Assembly (NCBI GenBank): GCA_009768925.2
Contig: VHIT02000028.1
Span: 310,001-374,000, forward strand
Reading direction: 5' to 3'
Source: Cryptosporidium bovis
Lineage: Eukaryota > Apicomplexa > Conoidasida > Eucoccidiorida > Cryptosporidiidae
DNA: 64,000 bases
The translations under genes were made by a program, and so were the position numbers. The notes beneath the pieces are model-generated. The model did no database searches. It saw only the letters and a list, made by a program, of their open reading frames with translations, and was not told the origin of the DNA. This document shows, one piece after another, positions 32,908 to 42,722 of this stretch. Within the stretch, counting starts at the first letter, position 1; each line of letters begins with the position of its first letter.

Positions 32908-33462
32908 ATGCTTTACACATTTGAAGGTTCAGCAACAAAAATAGAGAGACTATTGGGAGAAAACGAACACATTAATGAATGCTATAAAGACTGCAAATTA
33001 AAAGTAATATCTAAAGGTGATATTAAAGAAGTAATAAACAAATGCGATGTACTAGTAACTGAATTAAGAATATTATTTATTGTTAATAGTGAATACAATG
33101 CTTTTAATTTAAAAGTGCCAACAAAGTTCAGTGATTGTAGATTCATTTACATTTCAAATATAGTCGTAAATGCAATATATACACCTGAGTCTGATTCAGA
33201 TGAAGGTGAGTATTTTTATATACAGTTAGGTGGGGTAGATGTAGAAGAAACATTTGATGATGATTATGATGACAATGATAATTTTGAGTTAATTGAAATT
33301 AATATAATCCCTAACTCATTAAAAGATAAAAATATTATACATTCAATGTTTAATTTTATTTCAGAAACAGTTGCATATAATGAACAACTTGAAAATAAGG
33401 AGGTTGACTCTCTTTCTGCGGGAGAAGAGTTGTTTGATATGAACTATTTAAGCCAAAGTTAA
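32908..33462 (+). CDS. pICln-like PH-fold protein (methylosome / Sm assembly)
   Basis: A 184-residue acidic protein. Beta-strand-like segments 'VTELRILFIVNS', 'RFIYISNIVVNAIYTPES' and 'YFYIQLGG' are followed by an Asp-rich acidic loop (about 115-130). A final strand-helix unit comes next ('IEINIIPNSLKDKNIIHSMF') and then an acidic tail. This order matches pICln/CLNS1A, a PH-fold chaperone that holds Sm proteins for the PRMT5 methylosome before snRNP assembly. Overall similarity is weak and I rely on fold order and the final helix, so a different small PH-fold protein is possible. It is head-to-head with NSF, 249 bp apart. Confidence 0.5.
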   Translation: MLYTFEGSATKIERLLGENEHINECYKDCKLKVISKGDIKEVINKCDVLVTELRILFIVNSEYNAFNLKVPTKFSDCRFIYISNIVVNAIYTPESDSDEGEYFYIQLGGVDVEETFDDDYDDNDNFELIEINIIPNSLKDKNIIHSMFNFISETVAYNEQLENKEVDSLSAGEELFDMNYLSQS

Positions 33463-33467
33463 TTCTT

Positions 33468-33739
33468 TTATTTCAGCATTGACAACAATTTAGCTTCACT
33501 TGTTGCTAATTTATTTTTTTTTAAATCTATCTGTGATTGTTTTAAAATATTTAGATTATCAAATAATTTTCTCCATAAGTAATATTGCCAGTACAATTAG
33601 CCGAGAGAAAAAGAGACGAAATGATAAAATGCATAAGCACAAAACAGACAACAAAATCCATTGTTAATATAACTAATTAGTCATTAAGGAAAACTAGTCT
33701 ATGCATTAATGTAATTATTAATACTACTTACCTAAACAT
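33468..33739 (-). CDS. Possible small spliced gene (36 residues), weak
   Basis: On the reverse strand a 103-base frame (33570-33468) encodes a helical, Leu/Lys-rich peptide ending 'SEAKLLSMLK'. An 8-base first exon (33739-33732, ATGTTTAG) with a perfect AG/GTAAGT donor would join it in frame across a 161-bp intron (33731-33571), giving 36 residues. The acceptor (GGAG) is poor, and the product matches nothing I know. The stop lies only 5 bp from the pICln-like stop, so this could instead be 3' UTR sequence. Confidence 0.2.
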
Positions 33740-34182
33740 ACCATTAATGGTTATTCGTACTTAGGCGGGCTGATCTTCAAAGAAGGTTCATGCAAAAATG
33801 TTAATTATTAATTGATTATAGTGAACAAATTCATAAGAGAATATTTTTTTTATTTTATTTCTTGATCTAAATTTATATTTTAGTACGATTTATTTACCTT
33901 CAAAGTTCTTGTTTCATTTTATCCATTTTTAAAGGATAATAGTCACTTAAATCAATCAATTGTTCAGTTCAAGATCTTTTATAAAAATAGTGGGGTTCAG
34001 TTAAAAGTAAGTGGCTACTTGCATCTCAACATAAAAAAAGTGGTAATAGGAGTAATAACAGTATGTGTACTTTATCATAATATTCACTTATGTTAATAGT
34101 TTCAAATAAAAGATATAAATATCAAACAAAAAAATAAATTCTGTAATATAAATAGATCCTGGTAATTGAACGGCGAAAAAAA
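33740..34182. other. Upstream region of the secreted UBL-like gene, with TAGGCGGG
   Basis: About 440 bases of A+T-rich DNA. It contains one TAGGCGGG (33772-33779), 404 bp upstream of the next forward gene. This octamer recurs three more times in the right half. Nothing else is evident. Confidence 0.5.
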
Positions 34183-36321
34183 ATGAGAAAAAAAAACAGA
34201 TTTAACGCCTTGTTTTATTTTAACCTAAAAAAATTGATTTTATTCATAACATTTATAATTTTATTAACTGGAATTCAATTTGATGATAGTGTGCAGGTGA
34301 ATCAAAAATATCTAGATGTGAAATATGAAACAATATACGATGACGGTACTTCTAATAGTCAATATCCTCCCACTGATAATTCTTTATCTAGCGAAGAATC
34401 AGCTCAATTCAGCACAAATGAGAAAAATAAAGAAAAAAAAAGAAAAAAAAATCTTGGTTTCGTAGAATACGGCGTAAATGAGATGGATTATAGAAGACAA
34501 GAATCAAAAAATCCAAAAGTTGTATATCCAAATAGTTATTTTTCGCTGAGAGGAGCTGAAATTCACTCAATGTCCGATGTAGATTTAAGTGGATTATTTG
34601 ATTTAAGTGAGTACAATAATAATAAAAGGATAGCAGAAAAGTATAAATTGATAAATGAATTCGATGAATTTGTTCCACGTAAATATAAATATGCAATTGG
34701 TGCAACAAAAAGAGATAGATACTACGATATTAAAAAGACTTCAGAAAAGAAGTTAGTATTATTAATTACTCCGAAGAACTTTTTTGCAGATAAAAATGGT
34801 AAATTAGTACTTCTTCCAAGCCTCGCACTAAAAACAAAATCTAATTCAAAAGTGTCAACTCTTCTTGCAAAAATAGAACAAATAATGAATAAAGCATATC
34901 CAAGTTTTAGTATTGAAAGAGTTCGTCATTTGAGATCCAAAATAATATTAGATAAAAATGTTTCTAATTTTAAGATTTCAGACTTAAAAATAAAAAATGG
35001 TGATGAGCTTAGTGTAACATTCAAAGATATGCCTGAATTTTTAGAAGATAACCAACTTCCTTCAATTAAAATTGAAAATGATAATGGTAGAAATGTGGAT
35101 GAATTGTTTGACATAGAAGACGAGCTGCCTTTAACTCCAGTTGGTGCAATTGAATCTGATGATTTTGAGTCTCAAGAAGGATTTACAGACTATAATACTC
35201 CAATTACAAGTATTAAAAATTATGAATTATTAACCAATAATGGTACAGTAATTACTAACGAAATTTCTGATGTGAAAACGAGTCAACTTTCAAATAAAAC
35301 TTATGAGAGTATAAGTGATGATTTTATTGATAATGAACTTATAAATGATTCACTTGAAAAATATGAGTATACTTCAAATGTTGGTGATAAACTAAGGTTG
35401 ATCAATAGTGACATTGAGTTATATAAAGATGAAATTGATTCGGAAAGAGCAGTTGAGCCTGAAAAAATTATATCAAATGATGAAATTGTAACATTTGCCC
35501 CAAAGGATGATAGCTTTAAATGTAATTATGAAATTTACTTCAAATCAAATAAAGATGACGACGAAATGGGATTTAAAGTTGTTGAAATAGATAGAATTAT
35601 TTCAGGAAACAATAATAAAACTACAAATATTAGTTCAAAAAATAACGCTATATCAGAAAAAATAGAAACTATTGAGTTAGATAATTGCGTGATTGGAAGT
35701 TTGGTGAAAGGTGTTAAAGATAAAGCGATTAATATTAATAAAGACTATTTATTGATTGGTCTAAAACATTATGGAACAGATATAAATTTATTGGATTATA
35801 TAAAAACACCCGAAAAATCATTATTTGATATTGGAATTAAGCCAGGTGATAGATTTGAAGCACAATTGAAGGAAAATATAAAAGAAGATAAATTGTGCGA
35901 TTATGACATCTCAATTACTGAGCTTGACTCGGATTTAAGTACGAATAAGACTTCAGTGAAATTAATACCTAGTAACAATACAACGTCTTTATTGATTTAT
36001 GTTGAAACCAATTTGGGTAAACCAAATAAAATAGAACATCATACTATAAAACAAAAAGTTGCACTGGATGATGTAAAGAATATTGACTTAACCTCAGGTT
36101 TGGAAAAAAAAATAGGTGGTAGCAAAATATTAAAACCAGTTAGCGTAAATGCCCTTATGCATACTCCTATTTATTTATTAATTAAAAAGCTAAAATATGA
36201 TATGAATATAGATAAACAAACTGATGGAATATTTATATGTGGAGAGAAAATAATTAATACAAAAAGTGAAGTTCCAATATCAGTATTAAGTGGTATTTGC
36301 GTATTACGCTTCAATATATAA
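34183..36321 (+). CDS. Secreted protein with ubiquitin-like (beta-grasp) repeats
   Basis: A 712-residue protein with an N-terminal basic leader followed by a hydrophobic core ('LILFITFIILLTGIQF'), read as a signal peptide or signal anchor. It is almost free of cysteine. Three segments look like beta-grasp ubiquitin folds: about 189-282, about 490-567 and about 596-712. The first has a 'LLAKIEQIMNK' helix and then 'KISDLKIKNGDELSVTF', close to the ubiquitin pattern of a turn, a short helix and a 'gd-x-L-x-V' strand. The second ends 'DIGIKPGDRFEAQL'. The third ends 'FICGEKIINTKSEVP'. No C-terminal Gly-Gly is present, so it would not be conjugated. An acidic unstructured region lies between the first two. 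A secreted multi-UBL protein is unusual; family unknown. Confidence 0.7.
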   Translation: MRKKNRFNALFYFNLKKLILFITFIILLTGIQFDDSVQVNQKYLDVKYETIYDDGTSNSQYPPTDNSLSSEESAQFSTNEKNKEKKRKKNLGFVEYGVNEMDYRRQESKNPKVVYPNSYFSLRGAEIHSMSDVDLSGLFDLSEYNNNKRIAEKYKLINEFDEFVPRKYKYAIGATKRDRYYDIKKTSEKKLVLLITPKNFFADKNGKLVLLPSLALKTKSNSKVSTLLAKIEQIMNKAYPSFSIERVRHLRSKIILDKNVSNFKISDLKIKNGDELSVTFKDMPEFLEDNQLPSIKIENDNGRNVDELFDIEDELPLTPVGAIESDDFESQEGFTDYNTPITSIKNYELLTNNGTVITNEISDVKTSQLSNKTYESISDDFIDNELINDSLEKYEYTSNVGDKLRLINSDIELYKDEIDSERAVEPEKIISNDEIVTFAPKDDSFKCNYEIYFKSNKDDDEMGFKVVEIDRIISGNNNKTTNISSKNNAISEKIETIELDNCVIGSLVKGVKDKAININKDYLLIGLKHYGTDINLLDYIKTPEKSLFDIGIKPGDRFEAQLKENIKEDKLCDYDISITELDSDLSTNKTSVKLIPSNNTTSLLIYVETNLGKPNKIEHHTIKQKVALDDVKNIDLTSGLEKKIGGSKILKPVSVNALMHTPIYLLIKKLKYDMNIDKQTDGIFICGEKIINTKSEVPISVLSGICVLRFNI

Positions 36322-36536
36322 TTTTTTTCTTAAATATATTTTAAAAATATTTTAATATAGTGTTAACTATCATTTTAGAAAATTTTAGTGATTATTTATG
36401 TATTGTTTATTTGAATTGTATAGTGCTATTTACTATTTCAAGTGAAATAAAGTAGGTAAAAAAAGCGTTTAAATAATCGTTTATTAAAGATATATATTAA
36501 AGTATTAAAGTTTTAGTACATTTAAAATTCCAGTAT

Positions 36537-37557
36537 TTATCCTCCACATAAAAGGTTCATACAATCATAATAACCTATAGAACATCCGTATCTTTTGCAT
36601 CCTGAAATGCAAAACTCTTTTGATAATTGTTCACATTCGCTCATACAAGCAACTGGTAAATTTGATATTCCAGCAATTGTTGGCCTGTTTATATTACATT
36701 CTCTTCCACATGTTCTTATAAAATACATACTTATAGTTAATGCACAAGGGCTATTTTCCTGGAAATTAAAGTCAGGAATACTATTTCCGGATGATATTAA
36801 GGACAATGGTGTTGGGAGAAAATTTATATTAAATTGTAAGTTTCTTTTTAAGTCATTTTTTTCGTAATAATCAACATATAATGCACATGATGAGATTAAT
36901 AGATTCAATGAATTATCCTTATTTTCATTCAATATTCTATTATTTGAGCATAATTTGTCATTGTATTCGACTATTTCATTGCTCTTGTCATTATAGTTGA
37001 TTTTTTCAGAGTTCGAACACAAAATTCTTAGTTCGATATACGAAATTAGTGAATGACAACAGTTCTGATATTTATTTAGTTATATATTTATTCAAGTTTT
37101 TAATAGATATTTAAATTGCTTACAGGATATGGTTTTAATTTTAATTCTGGAATCTCTAATTGTTGGCACCTCCTTTCAATATATTGTAATGTTGAGTTCA
37201 TCAATAGTTCATTTGCATTCTTTAAAACAAATTTATTAATTATTGTTTTTAGTAATATTTTGACTTTTAATAATTTTATTTCAAATTAACGTTTTCACAA
37301 AACACTTACTGTTTTAAATGTATCATTTTTATTTAAATATGTTTCAAGTGTATTATTATCGCCTGTTTAATCATTTTAGACATGAAAATGTCATAGGTGA
37401 TGAAAATTAAATTTTTATAATATTCCAATATCAAATTACGAATAAAATAATTAATTAATTGAAAAATTACAACTCATTTACCTTTATTTGTGAAATAAAC
37501 ACATTTTACTTGCTTCAAAATGCTATTAAAGAAAATAAATAAATAAAATAATATCAT
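36537..37557 (-). CDS. Secreted ten-cysteine family protein 1 (four exons)
   Basis: I reconstruct four exons: 37557-37482, 37362-37310, 37219-37124 and 37064-36537. Introns are 119, 90 and 59 bp, and GT/AG and phases (1, 0, 0) are consistent throughout. The product has 250 residues. Exon 1 encodes a signal peptide ('MILFYLFIFFNSILKQVKC'). A Cys-Cys-x12-Cys unit follows at 77-91. The C-terminal module spans Cys182-Cys248 with ten cysteines at exactly the same spacing as in the two downstream neighbours. Using only the last exon would drop the signal peptide and part of the N-terminal cysteines. Function unknown; five disulfides in a secreted protein suggest an extracellular, parasitophorous-vacuole or wall-associated role. 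It is divergent from family member 2, 416 bp apart. Confidence 0.75.
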
Positions 37558-37973
37558 TTAACAAACAAATTAATTAAAGTATAAAAAAAATAATAAAATA
37601 AAGTAATATTCTCAACAATAGTAATATATGTTTATGAACACCTGTTGAATAATCTTTTATTACGATTTTACTTTTTGATTATGACAATAATTACATGCAA
37701 ATTATATTTAAAATGGTATTTTTGGAGTACATGTATTCATGCAAATTTATAAATAATCATAGCATGAGTTTAGCTGTTATAAAAATTTAGAAATGTAGTA
37801 ATTTAGAAATTAACATTTTGCATTAGCAAAGTTTGATTATACCAAAAATAAAATACAGACATTAAATTTTAACTTTCGTTATATTTTAAAATAACTAAGG
37901 TATTATTTATTTACTAATTTAAAGTTTAAAAATAATAATATTAATTTAAAATGATCTTTACATTAAAAAAATA
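37558..37973. promoter_or_regulatory. Divergent promoter of ten-cysteine genes 1 and 2
   Basis: A 416-base region between head-to-head paralogues, so both probably share control elements. It is very A+T-rich. I see 'catgcaaat' twice (about 37694 and 37739 as tcatgcaaat/acatgcaaat variants) but no GC-rich motif. No start codon with coding potential lies inside. Confidence 0.4.
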
Positions 37974-38895
37974 ATGATTTACATAAATTTGTTGTCTTTT
38001 TGTTTGGTTTTATCAATAAAATTTACCTATTTACTTGTTTCATCGCAAAGTAATAAACTAATTACAACAGAAAAGAATACAATTCATCCTAAAAACAATA
38101 ATTTAAATCTTGAACTGATTGTAAGTAATATTAATTCTACTTTTTTTCCTATTATTGATTAAATAATTTAATAATAAAAAGTCAAAGCAAAGTTTATTCG
38201 AATTAAATGAAATATTAGAAGCGGAACAAAATTGTTTGAATAAATTAAATAATAACGATGAAAATAAATACAGCAATTTAAGTTGTTGTTCATCGGTGAT
38301 AGCTATTTATGAAAATAAAGAAATATGTGATAAGCGTTTATTATATGAAAACAGCATTTTAAATAAGGATCAAGTACAAAATCGTCGGATTTTAGAAATG
38401 AGAGCATACTATAACAACTTTTGTAATAAGAGAGACTATATCTCTTTAATATACAATAATATAACTACAAATGATTATTATAACTGTATTAAATACAATG
38501 AATTAAGAGCAGAAAAAACAATTGATTATCTATATTATCAAGATGAGGAGGTATTAACCATTAAAAATAGAATTTTGCAACTAAATGGTTTTTTGAATCA
38601 TTTTAGCATACCAAGTGCTTCCACACATATAATGTCACAGTCGATTTCAACTCAAGGTTCATTTCTACATCAAGAAGTTGGACCAAGTTGCTCACCTTTA
38701 TTTTCACTCATTTTTGTAAGAGTATGCAATACAATTTGTAATTCTCATCATAATTCGTCATCAGGAAGAAACTCAATCCCATTGTTTTGTATTAGAGAAT
38801 GTCAACAATTTTCAAAATATGCTTGTTTACGTGGGTGCAGAAAATATGGTTGCAAAGTTGATTTATATACATGTATGGAGTTAATGTGTCAATAA
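37974..38895 (+). CDS. Secreted ten-cysteine family protein 2 (two exons)
   Basis: Exon 1 (37974-38120, 49 codons) encodes a signal peptide. Exon 2 (38182-38895) encodes the rest. The 61-bp phase-0 intron has a GTAAGT donor; the acceptor is AG at 38181, and an AG six bases further on is also in frame. The 286-residue product has a Cys-Cys-x12-Cys unit (84-98), an Asn/Tyr-rich middle with further cysteines, and the C-terminal ten-cysteine module at Cys219-Cys285. The helix-like block before the Cys-Cys unit ('FELNEILEAEQNCLNKL') aligns with exon 3 of family member 1, which supports both models. Convergent with family member 3, only 30 bp between stops. Function unknown. Confidence 0.8.
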
Positions 38896-38925
38896 CTAAA
38901 AGTATTAGACAAATATTGTGGGCAA

Positions 38926-39840
38926 TTATTCACTAGAGAAATTACACATTTGATATGTACATAATTCATATGAAATGTTACATTCAAAATAATCACACCC
39001 TTGAATACATATATTTTTTGCAAAATTATTACATGAAGGAAAACATGACCTTGGAAAAATTTCTTCTTTAACTGAAAATATTGAATTATCTGTGCACAAT
39101 TTCTCGCATATTTTTATGAAATGTAATGATAAAATAGAGTTACAAACATCCCATGTATTATATAGATTTGATATTGAATTTTCATTATTTTGTTCATTTA
39201 ATAAAGTCGTTTTCATTGGTGGAAGTCTGATATAAGATCCAAAACCTGATTTAATTTGCAATTTTCTGTTATTATTTAAACTAATATTATTAATAATATT
39301 GTCGTCATTTTTGGTATTATTGCTTGTATTGGTATTGAAATTAGCATTAACAATACTTGTACCTTTGATACTAATTATATTATTGCACGTGTCATAAAAT
39401 TTGTACTTGTTTGAATCCCATCCTGTTAATCTCAAACATTCATCCTCAAAATTTTTGATATATAAAAATATTTCATCATTATTTTTATGCTCAATTAACT
39501 CAGTTTTATTTGTATTCGTATTTACCAATTCATCATTGTTATTTCCTACATCAACAATACATATTCTACTCCCAATTTTTGGTATTTTTATATCAAAACA
39601 ATGATTCTAATATTTTAATACTTAACTAATCTTAAAATTACTCTAACTTACTTTTGTTTTACTATTTGTATTTATTAAAATGTGGTTTATTCTGTTGCTA
39701 TTATCATTATTAATAACTGATTGTTTTTCATATGAAAACTCTTCCACATGTTCTTCACATTTCATTAAATGCAAATTTAAATAATTTGATATTAATAAAA
39801 TGACATATAAACTATTTATACGGAACTTTCGTGTAAGCAT
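38926..39840 (-). CDS. Secreted ten-cysteine family protein 3 (two exons)
   Basis: Exon 1 (39840-39652, 63 codons) encodes a signal peptide ('NSLYVILLISNYLNLHLMKC'). Exon 2 is 39606-38926. The intron is only 45 bp, phase 0, GTAAGT to TATTAG. The 289-residue product begins its second exon with His-Cys, then x12-Cys (66-79), equivalent to the Cys-Cys-x12-Cys of its paralogues. It has an Asn-rich middle and carries the ten-cysteine module at Cys218-Cys284 with identical spacing. It is the most divergent of the three, with a Tyr-Phe-Glu-Cys where the others have Tyr-Gly-Cys, and it keeps a short tail after the last cysteine. Tail-to-tail with member 2, consistent with local inverted duplication. 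Confidence 0.8.
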
Positions 39841-40966
39841 TACATATATCTTTTTTTTAAATAAGATGACAAATGTAGCACTAACATAATAATATATTCA
39901 CATGTGAACAATTTTAATTAATTTTTACTACCTGTGTTATGTTTAATACAAATTTATGCATGCAAATAATTTTATTATAATTTTCATACTTTATAAATGT
40001 CGAGGTTCTCTTTTAGTGATAAAAAAACATTCGTTAAAATTTTTTCTAAATTTTAAAGAATTAATGTTGTTTGTTAATTTCTGGAGACATGTTTTTAGTG
40101 GTTTGTAAGAATAAAAATAGTAGGAATGAACCAGATCTAAATTATAAATATAATTCTGCAACATTAACTGTCATATAGTGGCGTTCGGCAATATAAAACG
40201 TTATTGCAAAGTGGAATACGTACATTCAATAAACATTAGTATAAGGTTTCAACATTAATTAATTAAAATTAAGAGCTAGATTCAATGTGTCATCTGGCGT
40301 ATTTAGAAAACAAAAAATAATAATATATATAACACATTAGTATGAAGGAATTTCCAGCGCAAATTTGCTGATATAACATAATGTAACTCAGACTACAAAT
40401 GGTGAATTAGTAATAGACATAAAAAAATAAGTATATAAATACATGTTTATATTCGAGATCATAAAAAAAAATATTCACATAATAAATAAATAGATATATA
40501 TATACAAATATAAATATAAATATATATAAATATATATATTTACATTTATATTTATATTTATATATTATTTAAAATTTAATTATTCAATAATAATTATGGT
40601 ATATAATTCGAGTTTAGATGGGTAATAACATAAATAGGCGGGCAGAGTAAATACAATTTGCATTTACAACAGAGGTTATAAGTCATTTGTAATAGTGATT
40701 TATTAATAATACGATAATTAACTATCTTCAATTAATTATTATCACCAATAAATGTATTTGACATTATTTTGTTATAATAGAATTTAGAGTATGAAATGTT
40801 TACTCTAAATCTAATAAACATTTTCAAGTAGTTATTGAACTAATGACAGCATCTTTTCTTTTTATCTGATTCATATCTTATTTTCTTTAAATTATTATTT
40901 GATCTTCAGTATACACCATTTTACTTTAATGTTAATTATAATAAAAATCACTTTTTTAAGATATTT
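39841..40966. other. Intergenic region with A+T palindrome and TAGGCGGG
   Basis: A 1126-base gap. At about 40506-40566 an imperfect inverted repeat of AAATAT/ATATTT units could form a long A+T hairpin. About 70 bp further on lies TAGGCGGG (40635-40642, followed by C). GGCG also occurs near 40183. No open frame with coding character. Confidence 0.55.
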
Positions 40967-41515
40967 TTACCAACCTGTCATACTTGTAGAGCTGAAAGGT
41001 TGCATTTGTTGTTGAGCAGATGGAGAAGGACCGCCGCCAACAGACGTCGGGCCAGATGCCCTATAAGCTGCCATTTCAGCGAGATATTTCTGTTTAAATT
41101 CTTGTGCCTTTCTTTCCCATGGTCCTTTTTCTTGTTCTGGCAAACTATTCCACATTTCCGCTAAATCTTTCATTTGAAGTGCTCTATTTGGGTCATTCTC
41201 TCTTACTTTTTGTCTAATATGTTCACACCATAGTGTATAAGCTGTATGAGGTCTCTTTGGTTTGTTTGGATCCTCGGGAGCTCTTATTGATCGCTTCGAT
41301 TTTTGCTGCAAAAGTATTCTGGGCTTCCACATTTTTCCAGTACGAGCAGCCACATTACTTGCTAAATCAACGAAAAAATCGGCAAATTCACATAATATAT
41401 CAACTATTATAGCGTCTGAATTGTTAGAAGAACCTACTCCGGATGGCATAGATCCTGGTGGTTGAGGAACTGATAATCCAGATAATCCTCCCGGAAGGTT
41501 AATCTGGTTTGACAT
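40967..41515 (-). CDS. HMG-box DNA-binding protein
   Basis: A 182-residue protein. The HMG box occupies about residues 85-153, with 'PKRPHTAYTLWCEHIRQKV' (helix I), 'LQMKDLAEMWNSLPEQEK' (helix II) and 'WERKAQEFKQKYLAEMAAY' (helix III). Its aromatic and Leu/Met residues match the sequence-nonspecific HMGB/Nhp6 type more than the SRY/SOX type. A basic stretch precedes the box. The N-terminal 80 residues include a helical 'VDILCEFADFFVDLASNVAA' segment of unknown role, perhaps for dimerisation. The C-terminus is Gly/Pro/Gln-rich. Expected to bend DNA in chromatin or transcription complexes. TAGGCGGG occurs on both sides of the gene; the 41825-41832 copy is about 310 bp upstream of its start. Confidence 0.92.
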   Translation of the reverse strand: MSNQINLPGGLSGLSVPQPPGSMPSGVGSSNNSDAIIVDILCEFADFFVDLASNVAARTGKMWKPRILLQQKSKRSIRAPEDPNKPKRPHTAYTLWCEHIRQKVRENDPNRALQMKDLAEMWNSLPEQEKGPWERKAQEFKQKYLAEMAAYRASGPTSVGGGPSPSAQQQMQPFSSTSMTGW

Positions 41516-42722
41516 TCTTGGAAATACAGATTTAATCTATCCGCCTTTTTTTTCTTTCCTGAATAAATATCAACCCTATCTTTTTTTAATGATAACTTTC
41601 TCCTACTATTATAAATAAGTGGCAGCTCCAAAATAAGGAGGAGCTTAAACCTGAGTCAACTCAAGTTCAGAACCTTAATATATGCAAAGTAATTTTTAAA
41701 AGTCTTTAAATGACCGTACCGGAATTATATGTTTATTTAGGTACTTAGCTGCAATATGTACTAAATAGACAAAGGTAGCTATCCAAAGACACTTGAGGAT
41801 GTAGATAGATATAAGTTAAATTAACCCGCCTATTTGTAGACACTACTGACTATAAATTAGCTTATTGATTAATTATGAATATATAAATTAATTCCACACA
41901 TTTCAGCCAGTCAATTAGAATATTTTTTATTTAAGCCGTTGGAAGTATTAGATTATCCTTCGCTAAGCTTAGTTTATTTAGCTTTGAAATATGGCTAATT
42001 AACATATTTTATGTTAATATTAAATTGGGCGCCATTTTAAGTGCATGGTAATAATCATTTTTTTAATTAAAACAGAAGAAAGGGTAAAAAAAAGGTACCG
42101 GTTAAATACTTCTTACATATTAAAAATACATGCAAAAATGGCAACAATTAAAAATTTAAAAATACATTTATTTGATAATTGCATATGGTTTAATGTGGTT
42201 TAATTGTTTTTTTTAGTTAGGTCAACTGATCTCTAAAATAAAATAAATTGTGAAACATATGAAACTAATTATAATAATTCACCCTATTAAAGTGCGGAAT
42301 GTATTGGGTTTTAGGTATATTTTTAAAGCTATATGTCGAAATAAATTGTGTTAGTAGTTTAAAATACTTTAAACAAGAAATAATACCACTATTTTATTGT
42401 TTATTAAATATTTTAACAGAGATCATACTATCGATTTTGGCGCCGAAACCTTGTTTTATTGCTAATTTTGTAAGTTATCTCAAAAAATAACTAAATAAAA
42501 CGTGGGTTTTTAATTATTTACTATTCATATGTATAGATTATTTAATTTAAACATTCAATTAAGTTTAAAATATCTTTTTTTTGTGTTCACAAGTAACTAG
42601 TATTGGTTTTAAGAAATTTATAAATGCAAAATAATAGGCACAACACATTCTTGTCATCAATACTAATATTAATCAAGTCAAAAAAATAAATGTGGGTTAT
42701 TCCCATGTAATATCAATTAAAA
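41516..42722. promoter_or_regulatory. Divergent promoter of the HMG-box and TSP1/kringle genes
   Basis: A 1207-base region between head-to-head genes. It carries TAGGCGGG on the reverse strand (41825-41832), GGCGCC (42028-42033) and TTTTGGCGCCGAAA (42435-42448). The last reads as a strong E2F-type site on both strands (TTTTGGCGC and TTTCGGCGC). A short palindrome TGAGTCAACTCA lies at about 41652-41663. Regulatory use is inferred. Confidence 0.5.

Noticed and set aside
37011-37036. Two GTTCGA-type sequences that recall a tRNA T-loop
   Set aside because: They lie inside exon 4 of ten-cysteine gene 1 and no cloverleaf can be built around them.
40967-40990. ACAG/GTTGG at the HMG-box stop as a possible splice site for a further exon
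   Set aside because: The frame ends naturally with TGG TAA after a complete HMG-box protein, and no downstream exon with coding character is seen.
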